64,000 nt of DNA, from assembly GCF_035917675.1 (NCBI RefSeq), contig NZ_CP109104.1:2418001-2482000 (forward strand), read 5' to 3'. The stretch's first letter is position 1. Each line of letters begins with the position of its first letter. The notes below the pieces were generated by a model. It saw only the letters and a list, made by a program, of their open reading frames with translations, made no database searches and was not told the DNA's origin. Both the position numbers and the translations under genes were made by a program. Of this stretch, positions 16,917 through 24,250 are shown piece by piece. This DNA is from Streptomyces sp. NBC_01775. GTDB lineage: Bacteria; Actinomycetota; Actinomycetes; Streptomycetales; Streptomycetaceae.

Positions 16917-16960
16917 GCCTGGGGGCACCTCCCTGCTCGAAGAGCTAGGGGGAGCACCCG
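16917..16960. repeat. GGGGGCACCTCCC hairpin element, copy 1
   Basis: The sequence reads GGGGGCACCTCCCTGCTC, GAA, GAGCTAGGGGGAG: a stem-loop with a GAA loop and a conserved GGGGGCACCTCCC left side. A second copy with different stem bases and the same GAA loop is at 56789-56820. I recognise it as a common intergenic element of streptomycete genomes. Here it ends the PfkB operon and may work as a terminator. Confidence 0.6.
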
Positions 16961-17026
16961 CACCCTGCAAAGCACGGGCAGGGGCAGTCCCTGCTCAGCA
17001 CAGGAAAGAGGGCAACGGAAAGACGG

Positions 17027-17236
17027 CTATCCGGAACGTGGGCCAGGCTCCAGGATCTCGTCCAGCACCTCCGCGACCACGGCGAACGCCGCCGCCTGGA
17101 CCGCGTCACCCCCGCGGCCGGAGGCTCGTTCCTCTTTCCCCCGGCCGCCGTGGCCCAGGCGCTCGGACTCGGACAGGGCCCAGTCGCGGGCCCTGCGCAT
17201 GCGTTCCACAAGCTCGTCAGCGTCGATTCCCGTCAT
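17027..17236 (-). CDS. Small hypothetical protein
   Basis: A 69-residue acidic/basic helical protein starting MTGIDADELVERMRRARDWALSE and ending AEVLDEILEPG. The flanks look protein-like and helical, while the middle is a Gly/Arg/Glu linker. I do not recognise a function. It has no signal peptide and no partner; the lipoprotein gene on the same strand starts more than 1.2 kb away, since it ends at 17318. No good ribosome site precedes the ATG. The coding assignment rests on codon-position GC bias and plausible amino-acid content, so it is moderate. Confidence 0.5.
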   Translation of the reverse strand: MTGIDADELVERMRRARDWALSESERLGHGGRGKEERASGRGGDAVQAAAFAVVAEVLDEILEPGPRSG

Positions 17237-17317
17237 TCATGGACCGTAGCGCTCCGCATCCCCCTTTCGGGAGTACGCGGGCGCGGACGGGCGTGCGTCC
17301 GGCGGAGGGCCGCGAGC

Positions 17318-18523
17318 TCAGTCCGTGCCGCTGTCGCCGGGGAAGCGGGACCAGGTGCGGCCTCCGTCGCGGGAGGTCCACAGGCCCTCGCCCTTCACCC
17401 TTCCGTAGGAGGGCGTGGCGGAGTCGGCGATCCCGTAGAGCGTGCGGGCCCGCGCGGTCAGCGAGGTGAAGGCGACGGGCCCGTCGACCTCGTGGAAGGA
17501 GCGGTTCCGGCCCTCGTCCGCCAGCCAGTAGGGCCCGCCGTCCTGACCGGCCAGCACTCTCCCGTCGGCCAGGACACCCAGGGACGCCATCGCCGGGTCC
17601 TTCTTCAGCCGGTCCAGGGGAAGGTCACGTGAACTGCCCAGCGTGCGCCAGCTCTTGCCGTCGTCCCCGCTGATCAGCAGCCCGTCGACGCGGCCCGCCT
17701 CACCGGCGCCACGGCCGTGGCGGGCCAGCGCGAAGACCGCGGTGCCCCCGTCGGCGGCGACCACCGGGACCGACGTACGCTCCGGCAGCGTGTGGCGCCG
17801 CGTGTGTCCGTCGCGCACGCTGACGACGCTGTCCCTGGACGCGGTCAGCCGCTGCTCCGCCGCCCATACGACACCCCGGCTGTCGACCGCCAACTCCAGT
17901 GCTTCGTCCGACAGTCCGGCGACGGGCGCGAGGGTCCGCGAGGAGGGCCGGTAGACGAGCGTGGGCTCCAGGGCGGAGACGAGCACGTCCCCGCGCCGGG
18001 CCCCCAGCGGCTTGTCGCCGGTGCGCACAGAATGCCGCGTGCCGCGCGCGTCGAGGAAGTAAGCGCCCTCGGCGCTCTCGCCCCGGGGCGCCGCGACGAA
18101 GCCGTCCGCCGTCCCGACGAAGCGCCGCGTCGCGGCGTCGGCCCGCGTGTGCTCGGCGCGCTCGGCGACCTTCTTCCCGTCCGGCGAGAACAGCCGCCAG
18201 GCGAACGCGGCGGGCCCCTCGTCGTCCTCCACGTTCTGCGCGGCGTAGGTCAGCAGCACGGACCCGTCCCCGGCGCGCGCGACCGCCGCCGGGGCCCCGG
18301 CGGCGCGGACGACGTCCCGCGCGCGGGGTGAGGGGTCCTCGATCACCTTCCGGTACTTCTCGGCGCGCCCCACGTTCCCGTCTCCGCCCCCGCATCCGGC
18401 TCCGAGGAGGGCGACGAGCGCGATCGGGACGGCGAGGGCAGGGCGGACACGGCAGGTCGCGGTACGGCGGCCCTGGTGCCCGGGGCCCTGGTGCCCGGGG
18501 CCCTGGTGTCGGGGTGCCATCAC
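17318..18523 (-). CDS. Lipoprotein with BNR/sialidase-like repeats
   Basis: Predicted membrane-anchored extracellular lipoprotein, about 401 residues. After a basic start, the hydrophobic run LAVPIALVALLGAGC ends in a lipobox whose Cys would be lipidated. The exported part is beta-rich and contains Asp-box (BNR) motifs, SGDDGKSWRTL and SRDGGRTWSRF, typical of beta-propeller proteins such as sialidases. No sialidase active-site Arg triad is obvious, so enzymatic activity is not implied. The extreme N-terminus repeats HQGPG, from three 15-bp DNA repeats at 18469-18513. A GTG at 18523 with GGAGG 6 bases upstream, or ATG 18520, is the start. Confidence 0.8.
   Translation of the reverse strand: MMAPRHQGPGHQGPGHQGRRTATCRVRPALAVPIALVALLGAGCGGGDGNVGRAEKYRKVIEDPSPRARDVVRAAGAPAAVARAGDGSVLLTYAAQNVEDDEGPAAFAWRLFSPDGKKVAERAEHTRADAATRRFVGTADGFVAAPRGESAEGAYFLDARGTRHSVRTGDKPLGARRGDVLVSALEPTLVYRPSSRTLAPVAGLSDEALELAVDSRGVVWAAEQRLTASRDSVVSVRDGHTRRHTLPERTSVPVVAADGGTAVFALARHGRGAGEAGRVDGLLISGDDGKSWRTLGSSRDLPLDRLKKDPAMASLGVLADGRVLAGQDGGPYWLADEGRNRSFHEVDGPVAFTSLTARARTLYGIADSATPSYGRVKGEGLWTSRDGGRTWSRFPGDSGTD
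18469..18513 (-). repeat. Three 15-bp tandem repeats in lipoprotein 5' end
   Basis: GGCCCTGGTGCCCGG is repeated at 18469, 18484 and 18499, the last copy with two changes. The period is a multiple of three, so the repeats add five-residue units (HQGPG) to the signal-peptide N-region without breaking the frame. Confidence 0.85.
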
Positions 18524-18646
18524 CTGTCGCCTCCTCGGCTAGATCTCCGGGCCACCGTATGCGGCGCGGGGTTCGCGGCGCACATGACCGGTGACGCTGT
18601 CGGCGGAGGCCCCGCACTCGGCCGCGACAGCGGGCGAAGGACCGGC

Positions 18647-19231
18647 CTACCGCGCCGTCTTCGCCGACACGGCCAGCGAGCCGACGTACGTCGCGAGCGT
18701 GCGGCCGGCGGCGAGGAAGGGTTCGGTGGAGCGCAGCCCCCGGGCCAGCAGGAACGCCCCTTCGAGCGCGGTCAGGAGCGCGTACACCACGCTGCGCGCG
18801 TCCGCTTCGGACAGCCCGCGCCCGGCGAGGTAGCAGAAGCCCTCCTCGACCCAGGACTCCATCACCTCCGCCGCCGCCTCCCGGAGTTCGGGTTCGGTGT
18901 CGGCGATCTCGGCCGCGACGGTGCCCACGGGGCACATGTTGGCCCAGCCCGTGGTCCGCATGTCCTCACCCGCCGCGACGAAGGCCGCCTCGATTCCGGC
19001 GGCGAGATCGTCGTGGCCGTCGAGCAGCATCGGCAGCAGCTGGATGTAGGCGGCTCCGGCCTGCCGCAGAGCAGCCGCCGCGATCTCGCGCTTGCCGCCC
19101 CTGAAGTGGTGATAGAGGGAGCCCGTGGGCGCCCCGGCCGCGCGCGCGACCTGATTGATGCCGGTGGCGGCGTACCCCTGCGTCCGCAGCAGCTCCGCCA
19201 TCGCCAGCGCGATCCGCTCCCCGGTTTCCAT
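18647..19231 (-). CDS. TetR-family transcriptional regulator
   Basis: A 194-residue TetR repressor. The N-terminal helix-turn-helix is clear (YAATGINQVARAAGAPTGSLYHHFRGGK, residues about 20-47). The C-terminal part resembles the TetR_C subgroup of YxaF/LmrA-like repressors (NMCPVGTVAAEIADTEPELR), which usually control export or detoxification genes and respond to small hydrophobic molecules. ATG 19231 begins METGERIALAM; the frame is open upstream but crosses the operator. It is divergent from an alpha/beta hydrolase, with one strong 30-bp palindrome between the genes, so it probably represses both. Confidence 0.9.
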   Translation of the reverse strand: METGERIALAMAELLRTQGYAATGINQVARAAGAPTGSLYHHFRGGKREIAAAALRQAGAAYIQLLPMLLDGHDDLAAGIEAAFVAAGEDMRTTGWANMCPVGTVAAEIADTEPELREAAAEVMESWVEEGFCYLAGRGLSEADARSVVYALLTALEGAFLLARGLRSTEPFLAAGRTLATYVGSLAVSAKTAR

Positions 19232-19241
19232 GCGGCCATGG

Positions 19242-19271
19242 TAGAACAATCTCTCTAGAGAGCTCGTTCTA
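19242..19271. promoter_or_regulatory. TetR operator, 30-bp palindrome
   Basis: The element is TAGAAC, then CTCTCTAGAGAG in the centre (19251-19262, perfect 12-bp palindrome), then GTTCTA. Only four of the thirty positions break symmetry. It sits 10 bases before the TetR start and 13 before the hydrolase start. TetR-type operators are commonly 15-30 bp palindromes placed this way. Confidence 0.75.
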
Positions 19272-19284
19272 GCGGGAGGCCGCC

Positions 19285-20127
19285 ATGAGGACCGCCGAAC
19301 TGCCGGCCGGTGTCGTCGAGTACGAGGAGAGCGGGTCGGGCCCACCCGTGGTCCTGCTGCACGGGCTGCTGATGAACCACACGGTGTGGGACCGCGTACT
19401 GCCGCTCCTCCCCGAGGGGTTCACCTATGTGCGCCCCGTCCTGCCACTGGGAGCGCATCGCCGCCCGATGAAGCCGGATGCCGACCTGACGCTGCGCGGG
19501 CAGGTCCGGGTGGTCGCCGACTTCCTCGACGCGCTCGGCCTGGAGGACGTCACCATGGTGCACAGCGACTGGGGCGGCGGGCTGTTCCTCACCGCGTACG
19601 GGCACGACAGGCGCGTCGCCCGCCAAGTGGTGCTCCCCTGCGAGGCGTTCGACAACTTCCCGCCCGGCCTGCCGGGCAAGATGGTGGGAATCGCCGCCCG
19701 GATGCCCGGTGGCCTCCAGTTCGCCTGCCGCCAGTTGCGCGTCGGGTGGCTGCGCCGGCTGCCCCCGCTGTTCGGGCAGCTGGCCCGGCATCCGATCCCC
19801 GACGACCTCGTCCGCGCGTGGACCGAACCGCTCCTGCGCGACCCCGGCATCCGGCGCGACCTGCGCGCCTACTGCCTCAGTACGTTCGACAAACCCGAGC
19901 TCATCCGCGCCACCGAGGCGTTGCGCGGGTTCAAGGGCGACACGCTGGTGCTGTGGTCGCCCGACAACCGGATGATGCCGCCCCAGCACGGCCCCCGGCT
20001 GGCCGAACTGCTGCCCGCCGGGCGCTACGCGGAGGTGCCCGGCGCGTACGTGCTCTCGATGCTGGACGCCCCGGAGACCGTCGCCCACGAGATCGGCCGC
20101 TTCCTCACCGGTCCCTCCGCCGAGTAG
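19285..20127 (+). CDS. Alpha/beta hydrolase, atypical active site
   Basis: A 280-residue alpha/beta-hydrolase-fold protein. The oxyanion strand VVLLHGLLMNHTVW is normal. The nucleophile elbow reads HSDWGGG, placing Asp95 where haloalkane dehalogenases and epoxide hydrolases have their nucleophilic Asp. A catalytic-acid candidate lies in WSPDNRMMP. Where a His should precede the last helix, the sequence is PGAYVLSMLDAPE, with no His. From memory, related streptomycete proteins also lack it, so this may be a subfamily with altered or lost hydrolysis. GGGAGG lies 8 bases before the ATG. Control by the divergent TetR repressor through the shared operator is likely. Confidence 0.85.
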   Translation: MRTAELPAGVVEYEESGSGPPVVLLHGLLMNHTVWDRVLPLLPEGFTYVRPVLPLGAHRRPMKPDADLTLRGQVRVVADFLDALGLEDVTMVHSDWGGGLFLTAYGHDRRVARQVVLPCEAFDNFPPGLPGKMVGIAARMPGGLQFACRQLRVGWLRRLPPLFGQLARHPIPDDLVRAWTEPLLRDPGIRRDLRAYCLSTFDKPELIRATEALRGFKGDTLVLWSPDNRMMPPQHGPRLAELLPAGRYAEVPGAYVLSMLDAPETVAHEIGRFLTGPSAE

Positions 20128-20234
20128 CCGCGCGCGGAGACGCGGTCACACGGGCACACAGCCACGCGCACACAGCCTCGCGCGCGAGACCGCGCGGACA
20201 GCCGCACGCGAAGGCAGCGGCCCGCTGTGCTCCG

Positions 20235-20894
20235 TTACGCCCGGAACTCCGAGGGCCGCTCGGAGGGGGCCGCGGCGAGCGCCGCCGTGACCTCGGTGAC
20301 ATCCCCGCGCAGCCCGTAGACGGGCGTGCCGGGCTGCTGGCGCCAGGAGTCGTCGATGCCGCCCGCGTCCACCGAGTCGAAGCCCAGCTCCCCGATCAGG
20401 TCGCGCACGGCCGTCTTCGCGCCCTCGTCGTCCCCGGCCACCGGGAGCGCCAGCCGCCCGGGGTCACCCTCCGGACGCGGCTTGTCGAGGAGGTCCTGGG
20501 CGTAGGTGCCGTTGAACGCCTTGACGACGGGATGGCCGAGGTACCGCTCGACCCAGCGGCTCTCCGGCAGCCCCTCCTCGATGGGGGCGATCCTCCCGTC
20601 GCGCTGCCGCGGGTAGTAGTTGTTGGTGTCGATCAGGGCGAAGCCCTCCGCGGCCTCGTCGAGCAGGCCCGAGGGCAGGTCCGGGACGCTCTTGAGCGGC
20701 ACGGTCACCACGACGGCCTCCGCGCCGCGCGCCGCCTCCGACGCGAGGACGGCGGTGGCCCCCGTCTCCTCGGCGAGCGCCGCCAGGGTGTGCGGGTCGC
20801 GCGAGTTGGCCACGGACACCTCGTGCCCGAGCGCGGCGAGCCGCCGCGTGAGATTGCCGCCGATGTTCCCCGCGCCGACGATGCCGATCTTCAT
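20235..20894 (-). CDS. NAD(P)/F420-dependent reductase-like protein
   Basis: A 219-residue Rossmann protein of the NADPH-dependent F420 reductase/NAD-binding domain 2 family. It begins MKIGIVGAGNIGGNLTRRLA with the GxGxxG dinucleotide loop, followed by VSVANSRDPHTL, where Ser/Arg suit NADP. Later motifs are VVVTVPLKSVPDLP, ALIDTNNYYPRQRDG and VKAFNGTY. It may reduce F420 or another small carbonyl substrate; the real electron acceptor is uncertain. GGAGGAG is 5 bases before ATG 20894, which fixes the start. It stands alone and is convergent with the alpha/beta hydrolase gene. The 148-base gap to the next upstream gene shows nothing notable. Confidence 0.85.
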   Translation of the reverse strand: MKIGIVGAGNIGGNLTRRLAALGHEVSVANSRDPHTLAALAEETGATAVLASEAARGAEAVVVTVPLKSVPDLPSGLLDEAAEGFALIDTNNYYPRQRDGRIAPIEEGLPESRWVERYLGHPVVKAFNGTYAQDLLDKPRPEGDPGRLALPVAGDDEGAKTAVRDLIGELGFDSVDAGGIDDSWRQQPGTPVYGLRGDVTEVTAALAAAPSERPSEFRA

Positions 20895-21042
20895 GAGTCT
20901 CCTCCCTTGCCGCGACCACCTGTCGCAGACCACCTGTCGCGCATACGCCAACCCCACCATCGAGCGCGCTATTTCCTCCCGGGTGAGGTGCTTCCGGGCA
21001 TTCGGGGCTGGGCTCCCCCTCCCCGCGACCGAGGCTTCTGCC

Positions 21043-22275
21043 TCATCGTGACTGGAAAGCGACCTCGGGGTTGCGGGCGGAGGGCCCGTCGAGCAGGGGC
21101 TGGTGGACGCCGCGGAGCTTCTGGTCGAAGAACGCGCCCACGTACGCCGTGGTGATCTCTCCGCAGCGTTCGCCGGACAGGGGCGCCGACGGGTCGGTCT
21201 CACCCAGCTGCCCGCCCAGGACGGGCAGGTCGATGAAGGAGAAGTGTCCGGCACCCTCGACAGTGAGCCAGCGCTTCCAGCCGGTGAGGCGCCGCCAGTC
21301 ACGTGGCCATGTCCTGTCGGCGCTGTCGGGCATGTGGCCGGACTTGGTGCCCAGCAGGAGGAAGGGGCGTCCCAGACCCGAACGCGGCAGCGGCGCGAAG
21401 AAGGAGCCGTCGAGATTCACACCGGCACGGATGCGCTGGTCGCGGCCCATCGCGTAGCCGGCGGCGTTGCCGCCGAGCGAGTGTCCGGCCGCGCCGACAC
21501 GGCGGGCGTCGATCATCTCCGAGTGCTTCCAGAAGGGCGCGGACCCATGGCCGCGGGGCCCGGTCAGCTTGTCGAGGAGGAAGGAGATGTCGCCCGCCCG
21601 GCCCACGGCGGCCTTGGCGAGCAGCTTCTTCTCTTCCTCGTCCGACGGCGCCTCTTCGACCTTCTCGCACGCGGTGCAGGTGAGGACGCGGCCCTTGGGG
21701 AAGGTCGCGCCGAAAGCCTCGTGGGCGTGGTCCAGGAGGGCGACGACGTAGCCGCGCGAGGCCAGGTCCTCGGACAGGAGGGTGAGGGTGGTCCGGGGGA
21801 GGGTGAAGCCGGGCGAGAGCACCACCAGCGGATGCTTGCCCCCGACGGGAGCGGCTCCCGGACGGGCGTGGGTGCGCGTGGCGGCGACTTGGCGGGCGCT
21901 GAAAGAGCCGCTCAGCTTCAGGCCCTTGAGGAGCAGCCCGGCCTCCACCCGGGACATGTAAGGAGCGGGGTCTTCATGGCTGCCGGCCTTGGCCGGGTAG
22001 TACATCGACACCATGGACTGCCGGGCGGCTCCGGGCTCCCACAGGTCGCGGCGCTCTCGGTCGACGAGATGACGGGTGTCGCGGCCGACGGCGTAGGGGC
22101 CGCCGAGTTTCGGGATCTTGAGGCGGACGGAGGAGGAAGAAGCCGAGGCGACGGAGTCGGACGAAGCCGACGGATCCGATGGAGCCGATGGAGCCGATGC
22201 GCAGGCCACGGTGGTCAGCAGGGAGCACAGAACGCCAAGAACAGCGGCGGCGGGACGACGAGGGCGCGGGGTCAT
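21043..22275 (-). CDS. Secreted lipoprotein, PAF-acetylhydrolase-like esterase
   Basis: Predicted extracellular serine hydrolase of 410 residues, anchored as a lipoprotein: the signal AVLGVLCSLLTTVACAS ends with a lipobox-like Cys, followed by a Ser-rich spacer. The catalytic set of platelet-activating-factor acetylhydrolase-like alpha/beta hydrolases is present: AAGHSLGGNAAGYA (Ser nucleophile), VNLDGSFFAPL (acid) and GAGHFSFIDLP (His). A CTACEK segment suggests a disulphide in the exported domain. The substrate is probably a short acyl or phospholipid ester. An upstream in-frame ATG (22332) is possible, but 22275 directly precedes the signal peptide. It lies next to a phospholipase A2 gene, a thematic match. 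Confidence 0.85.
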   Translation of the reverse strand: MTPRPRRPAAAVLGVLCSLLTTVACASAPSAPSDPSASSDSVASASSSSVRLKIPKLGGPYAVGRDTRHLVDRERRDLWEPGAARQSMVSMYYPAKAGSHEDPAPYMSRVEAGLLLKGLKLSGSFSARQVAATRTHARPGAAPVGGKHPLVVLSPGFTLPRTTLTLLSEDLASRGYVVALLDHAHEAFGATFPKGRVLTCTACEKVEEAPSDEEEKKLLAKAAVGRAGDISFLLDKLTGPRGHGSAPFWKHSEMIDARRVGAAGHSLGGNAAGYAMGRDQRIRAGVNLDGSFFAPLPRSGLGRPFLLLGTKSGHMPDSADRTWPRDWRRLTGWKRWLTVEGAGHFSFIDLPVLGGQLGETDPSAPLSGERCGEITTAYVGAFFDQKLRGVHQPLLDGPSARNPEVAFQSR

Positions 22276-22761
22276 GACGCGGAGCGTAGGAGGCGCCCCA
22301 CGGCGTGCCCCACTGACGAAAGTAACCGTCATCGGTGCCCAAAGTCCCTGACGGGACGCGGTATCGCGAGGGGGCCTGGGATAACACGGTGTTCGCTGCG
22401 TTCGAAGACGTAACGCGCGGAGCGCCGGCACCGTCCGCAGCTCCGCCCCCGGTCATGAACCCCAGCACCGAGGACACCCGCGCCCGCAGCCTCATCGCCG
22501 CGCTGTACGAGTCCCTCGCCGCGCAGCAGGCCGCCCGGGACCGTCCGGTCCGTCGACCACGAGGACCCCGAGGGCCCCGGGGCGAAGGAGAGCCGCATCC
22601 GCAAGGCCCGCCTGCTGAACAGCCGGCTGCCGGGCGTGCAGCACGCCCGGCACCCACGCGACGGGACCGCCACCGGAGACAGCCACACGTCAGGCGGCCT
22701 CGGTAAGGCACCCTCCATCAGACGGGGTCTCCATCAGACGGTCTCCATCAGACGGCTCCTG
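22276..22761. other. Gap with a possible frameshifted small gene
   Basis: About 490 bases between the esterase and the phospholipase. On the plus strand, MNPSTEDTRARSLIAALYES (from about 22455) reads well until about 22545. A neighbouring frame then continues with protein-like KESRIRKARLLNSRLPGVQ and HARHPRDG. This suggests a small gene broken by one frameshift, or chance; I do not recognise the product. The right end contains three CTCCATCAGACGG repeats. Confidence 0.3.
22713..22755. repeat. Three copies of CTCCATCAGACGG
   Basis: Exact 13-base copies start at 22713, 22729 and 22743 (spacing 16 and 14), ending 7 bases before the phospholipase A2 stop codon. With only three short units and no spacers it is not a CRISPR. 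It may affect the 3' end of the phospholipase mRNA. Confidence 0.8.
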
Positions 22762-23238
22762 TCAGGCAGCCTCGTCCGCTCCCTTGAGGCCGAAGATGTC
22801 GACCGCGTGGTAGTACGTCCACGCGGTCGAATTGCAGGCGGTCTTGGTGGCCCCGGAGTAGTTGTTGCAGACGCGCTTGAGGTCCTCGTAGAAGGCGGAG
22901 TCGATGCGGGCCTTGTTCGCCGGGAAGGCGCCGGCCGCCTTGTAGTTGCGATAGCCGAAGTCATGGCGGGCGCAAGCGGTCTGGAAGGGGAAGCCGAAGG
23001 GGTTGTCGGGCGAGGAACTGCAGTAGTCCGTCGACCAGTCGAAGCCGTAGGCCGCCCACTGCCCCTGGTTTTGCCGGGCGTTGTTCCAGGCGTTGTAGCT
23101 CGTGGCGCTGGTCTGCGTCCAGGAGCTGAGGACCTGCGGTTTGTCGGCGGGGGCCGCCGAGGCCGAACTGGCGGGAACGAGCGCCGCGGGCAGCGCCAGA
23201 GCGGCGGCGGCGAGGGGAACGGCGAAGCGACGGCGCAT
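22762..23238 (-). CDS. Secreted phospholipase A2
   Basis: Prokaryotic secreted phospholipase A2, which cleaves the sn-2 acyl chain of phospholipids with calcium. The 158-residue precursor has a signal peptide (MRRRFAVPLAAAALALPAAL, then ending ASSASA before about residue 29). The mature enzyme carries the active-site signature CARHDFGYRNYK with His92-Asp93, four cysteines able to form the two family disulphides, and the WxxYGFDWSTDYCS block that leads to the calcium loop. Length matches the well-studied Streptomyces violaceoruber enzyme. GGAGG is about 6 bases before ATG 23238. It is divergent from the rsbQ-like gene with a 150-base shared promoter region. Confidence 0.95.
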   Translation of the reverse strand: MRRRFAVPLAAAALALPAALVPASSASAAPADKPQVLSSWTQTSATSYNAWNNARQNQGQWAAYGFDWSTDYCSSSPDNPFGFPFQTACARHDFGYRNYKAAGAFPANKARIDSAFYEDLKRVCNNYSGATKTACNSTAWTYYHAVDIFGLKGADEAA

Positions 23239-23389
23239 GGAGACCTCCGGTATGAGGTGGCCGGGACACCCCGCGGGGGTTTGCGAGGCGGTCCCAGCTT
23301 GGCGGCTCCGCATCGTTCTGAATAGGTCATGTCAATTCACATTTGAGTGACCTTCAGGTGTCGACGATGATCGCTGAGTAGGGTGCAAA

Positions 23390-24250
23390 ATGAGCAATGT
23401 GGATATTCAAGACAGGCGAGACCGGAATCATGTGACGGTGACCGGGCGTGCCGACGGTCCGGTGGTGATGCTGTCGCACGGCTTCGGGTGCGACCAGAAC
23501 ATGTGGCGTCTGGTGGTACCGACGCTGGAGCCGGATTTCCGCGTGGTGCTCTTCGACCACGTGGGGGCCGGGCGGTCGGACCTGTCGGCCTGGAGCGAGG
23601 AGCGCTACAGCACCCTGGAGGGCTACACCGAGGACGTACTGGAGCTGTGCCACGAGCTGGACATGGGGCCTGTGGTGTTCGTCGGCCACTCGGTGAGCGC
23701 GATGATGGGCGTGCTGGCAGCCGCGCGGGAGCCGGAGTGCTTCGCCGGGCTGGTCCTGCTCACCCCGTCACCGTGCTACATCGACGACCCCGCCACCGGC
23801 TACCGGGGCGGGTTCAGCGCGCCGGACATCGACGAGTTGCTGGAGTCGCTGGAGTCCAACTACCTGGGCTGGTCGAAGACGATGGCGCCGGTCATCATGG
23901 GCAACCCGGACCGCCCCGAACTGGGAGAAGAGCTGACCAACAGCTTCTGCCGCACCGACCCGGACATCGCCCGCGTCTTCGCCCGCGTCACCTTCTTGTC
24001 CGACAACCGGGCCGACCTCGAAGGCGTCCGGGTCCCGGCCCTCGTAGCGCAGAGCGCCCAGGACGCGATCGCCCCCCGCGAGGTGGGGGACTTCGTGCAC
24101 TCGCGGATCCAGGGCAGCACGCTGGTCACTCTGCCTGCCACCGGGCACTGCCCCCAGCTCAGCGCCCCCGAGGCCACCGCGGCGGCGATCGCGGAGTTCG
24201 CCGCCGAAGTGGCCGGGTCCGGAGCGGCCGGGTCCGGAGCGGCCGGGTGA
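23390..24250 (+). CDS. rsbQ: RsbQ-like alpha/beta hydrolase
   Basis: A 286-residue alpha/beta hydrolase closely resembling Bacillus subtilis RsbQ, the energy-stress activator of the phosphatase RsbP. Shared blocks include RNHVTVTGR, SHGFGCDQNMW, VLFDHVGAGRSDL, LTPSPCYIDDP and the FCRTDPDIARVFA segment. The triad is Ser101 (VGHSVSAMMG), Asp225 (SAQDAIAP) and His253 (ATGHCPQLS), close to the known RsbQ residues 96, 219 and 247. In Bacillus the pair responds to lack of energy and releases sigma-B. The end of the protein carries a short repeated GSGAA tail from a 15-bp DNA repeat. Its TGA overlaps the ATG of the phosphatase gene by one base. Confidence 0.9.
   Translation: MSNVDIQDRRDRNHVTVTGRADGPVVMLSHGFGCDQNMWRLVVPTLEPDFRVVLFDHVGAGRSDLSAWSEERYSTLEGYTEDVLELCHELDMGPVVFVGHSVSAMMGVLAAAREPECFAGLVLLTPSPCYIDDPATGYRGGFSAPDIDELLESLESNYLGWSKTMAPVIMGNPDRPELGEELTNSFCRTDPDIARVFARVTFLSDNRADLEGVRVPALVAQSAQDAIAPREVGDFVHSRIQGSTLVTLPATGHCPQLSAPEATAAAIAEFAAEVAGSGAAGSGAAG

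Noticed and set aside
22713..22755. Possible CRISPR array
   Set aside because: Only three 13-base units separated by 1-3 bases; no spacers and no cas genes anywhere in the window.
22636..23325. 229-residue plus-strand frame across the phospholipase gene
   Set aside because: Most of it is the complement of a confidently identified phospholipase A2.
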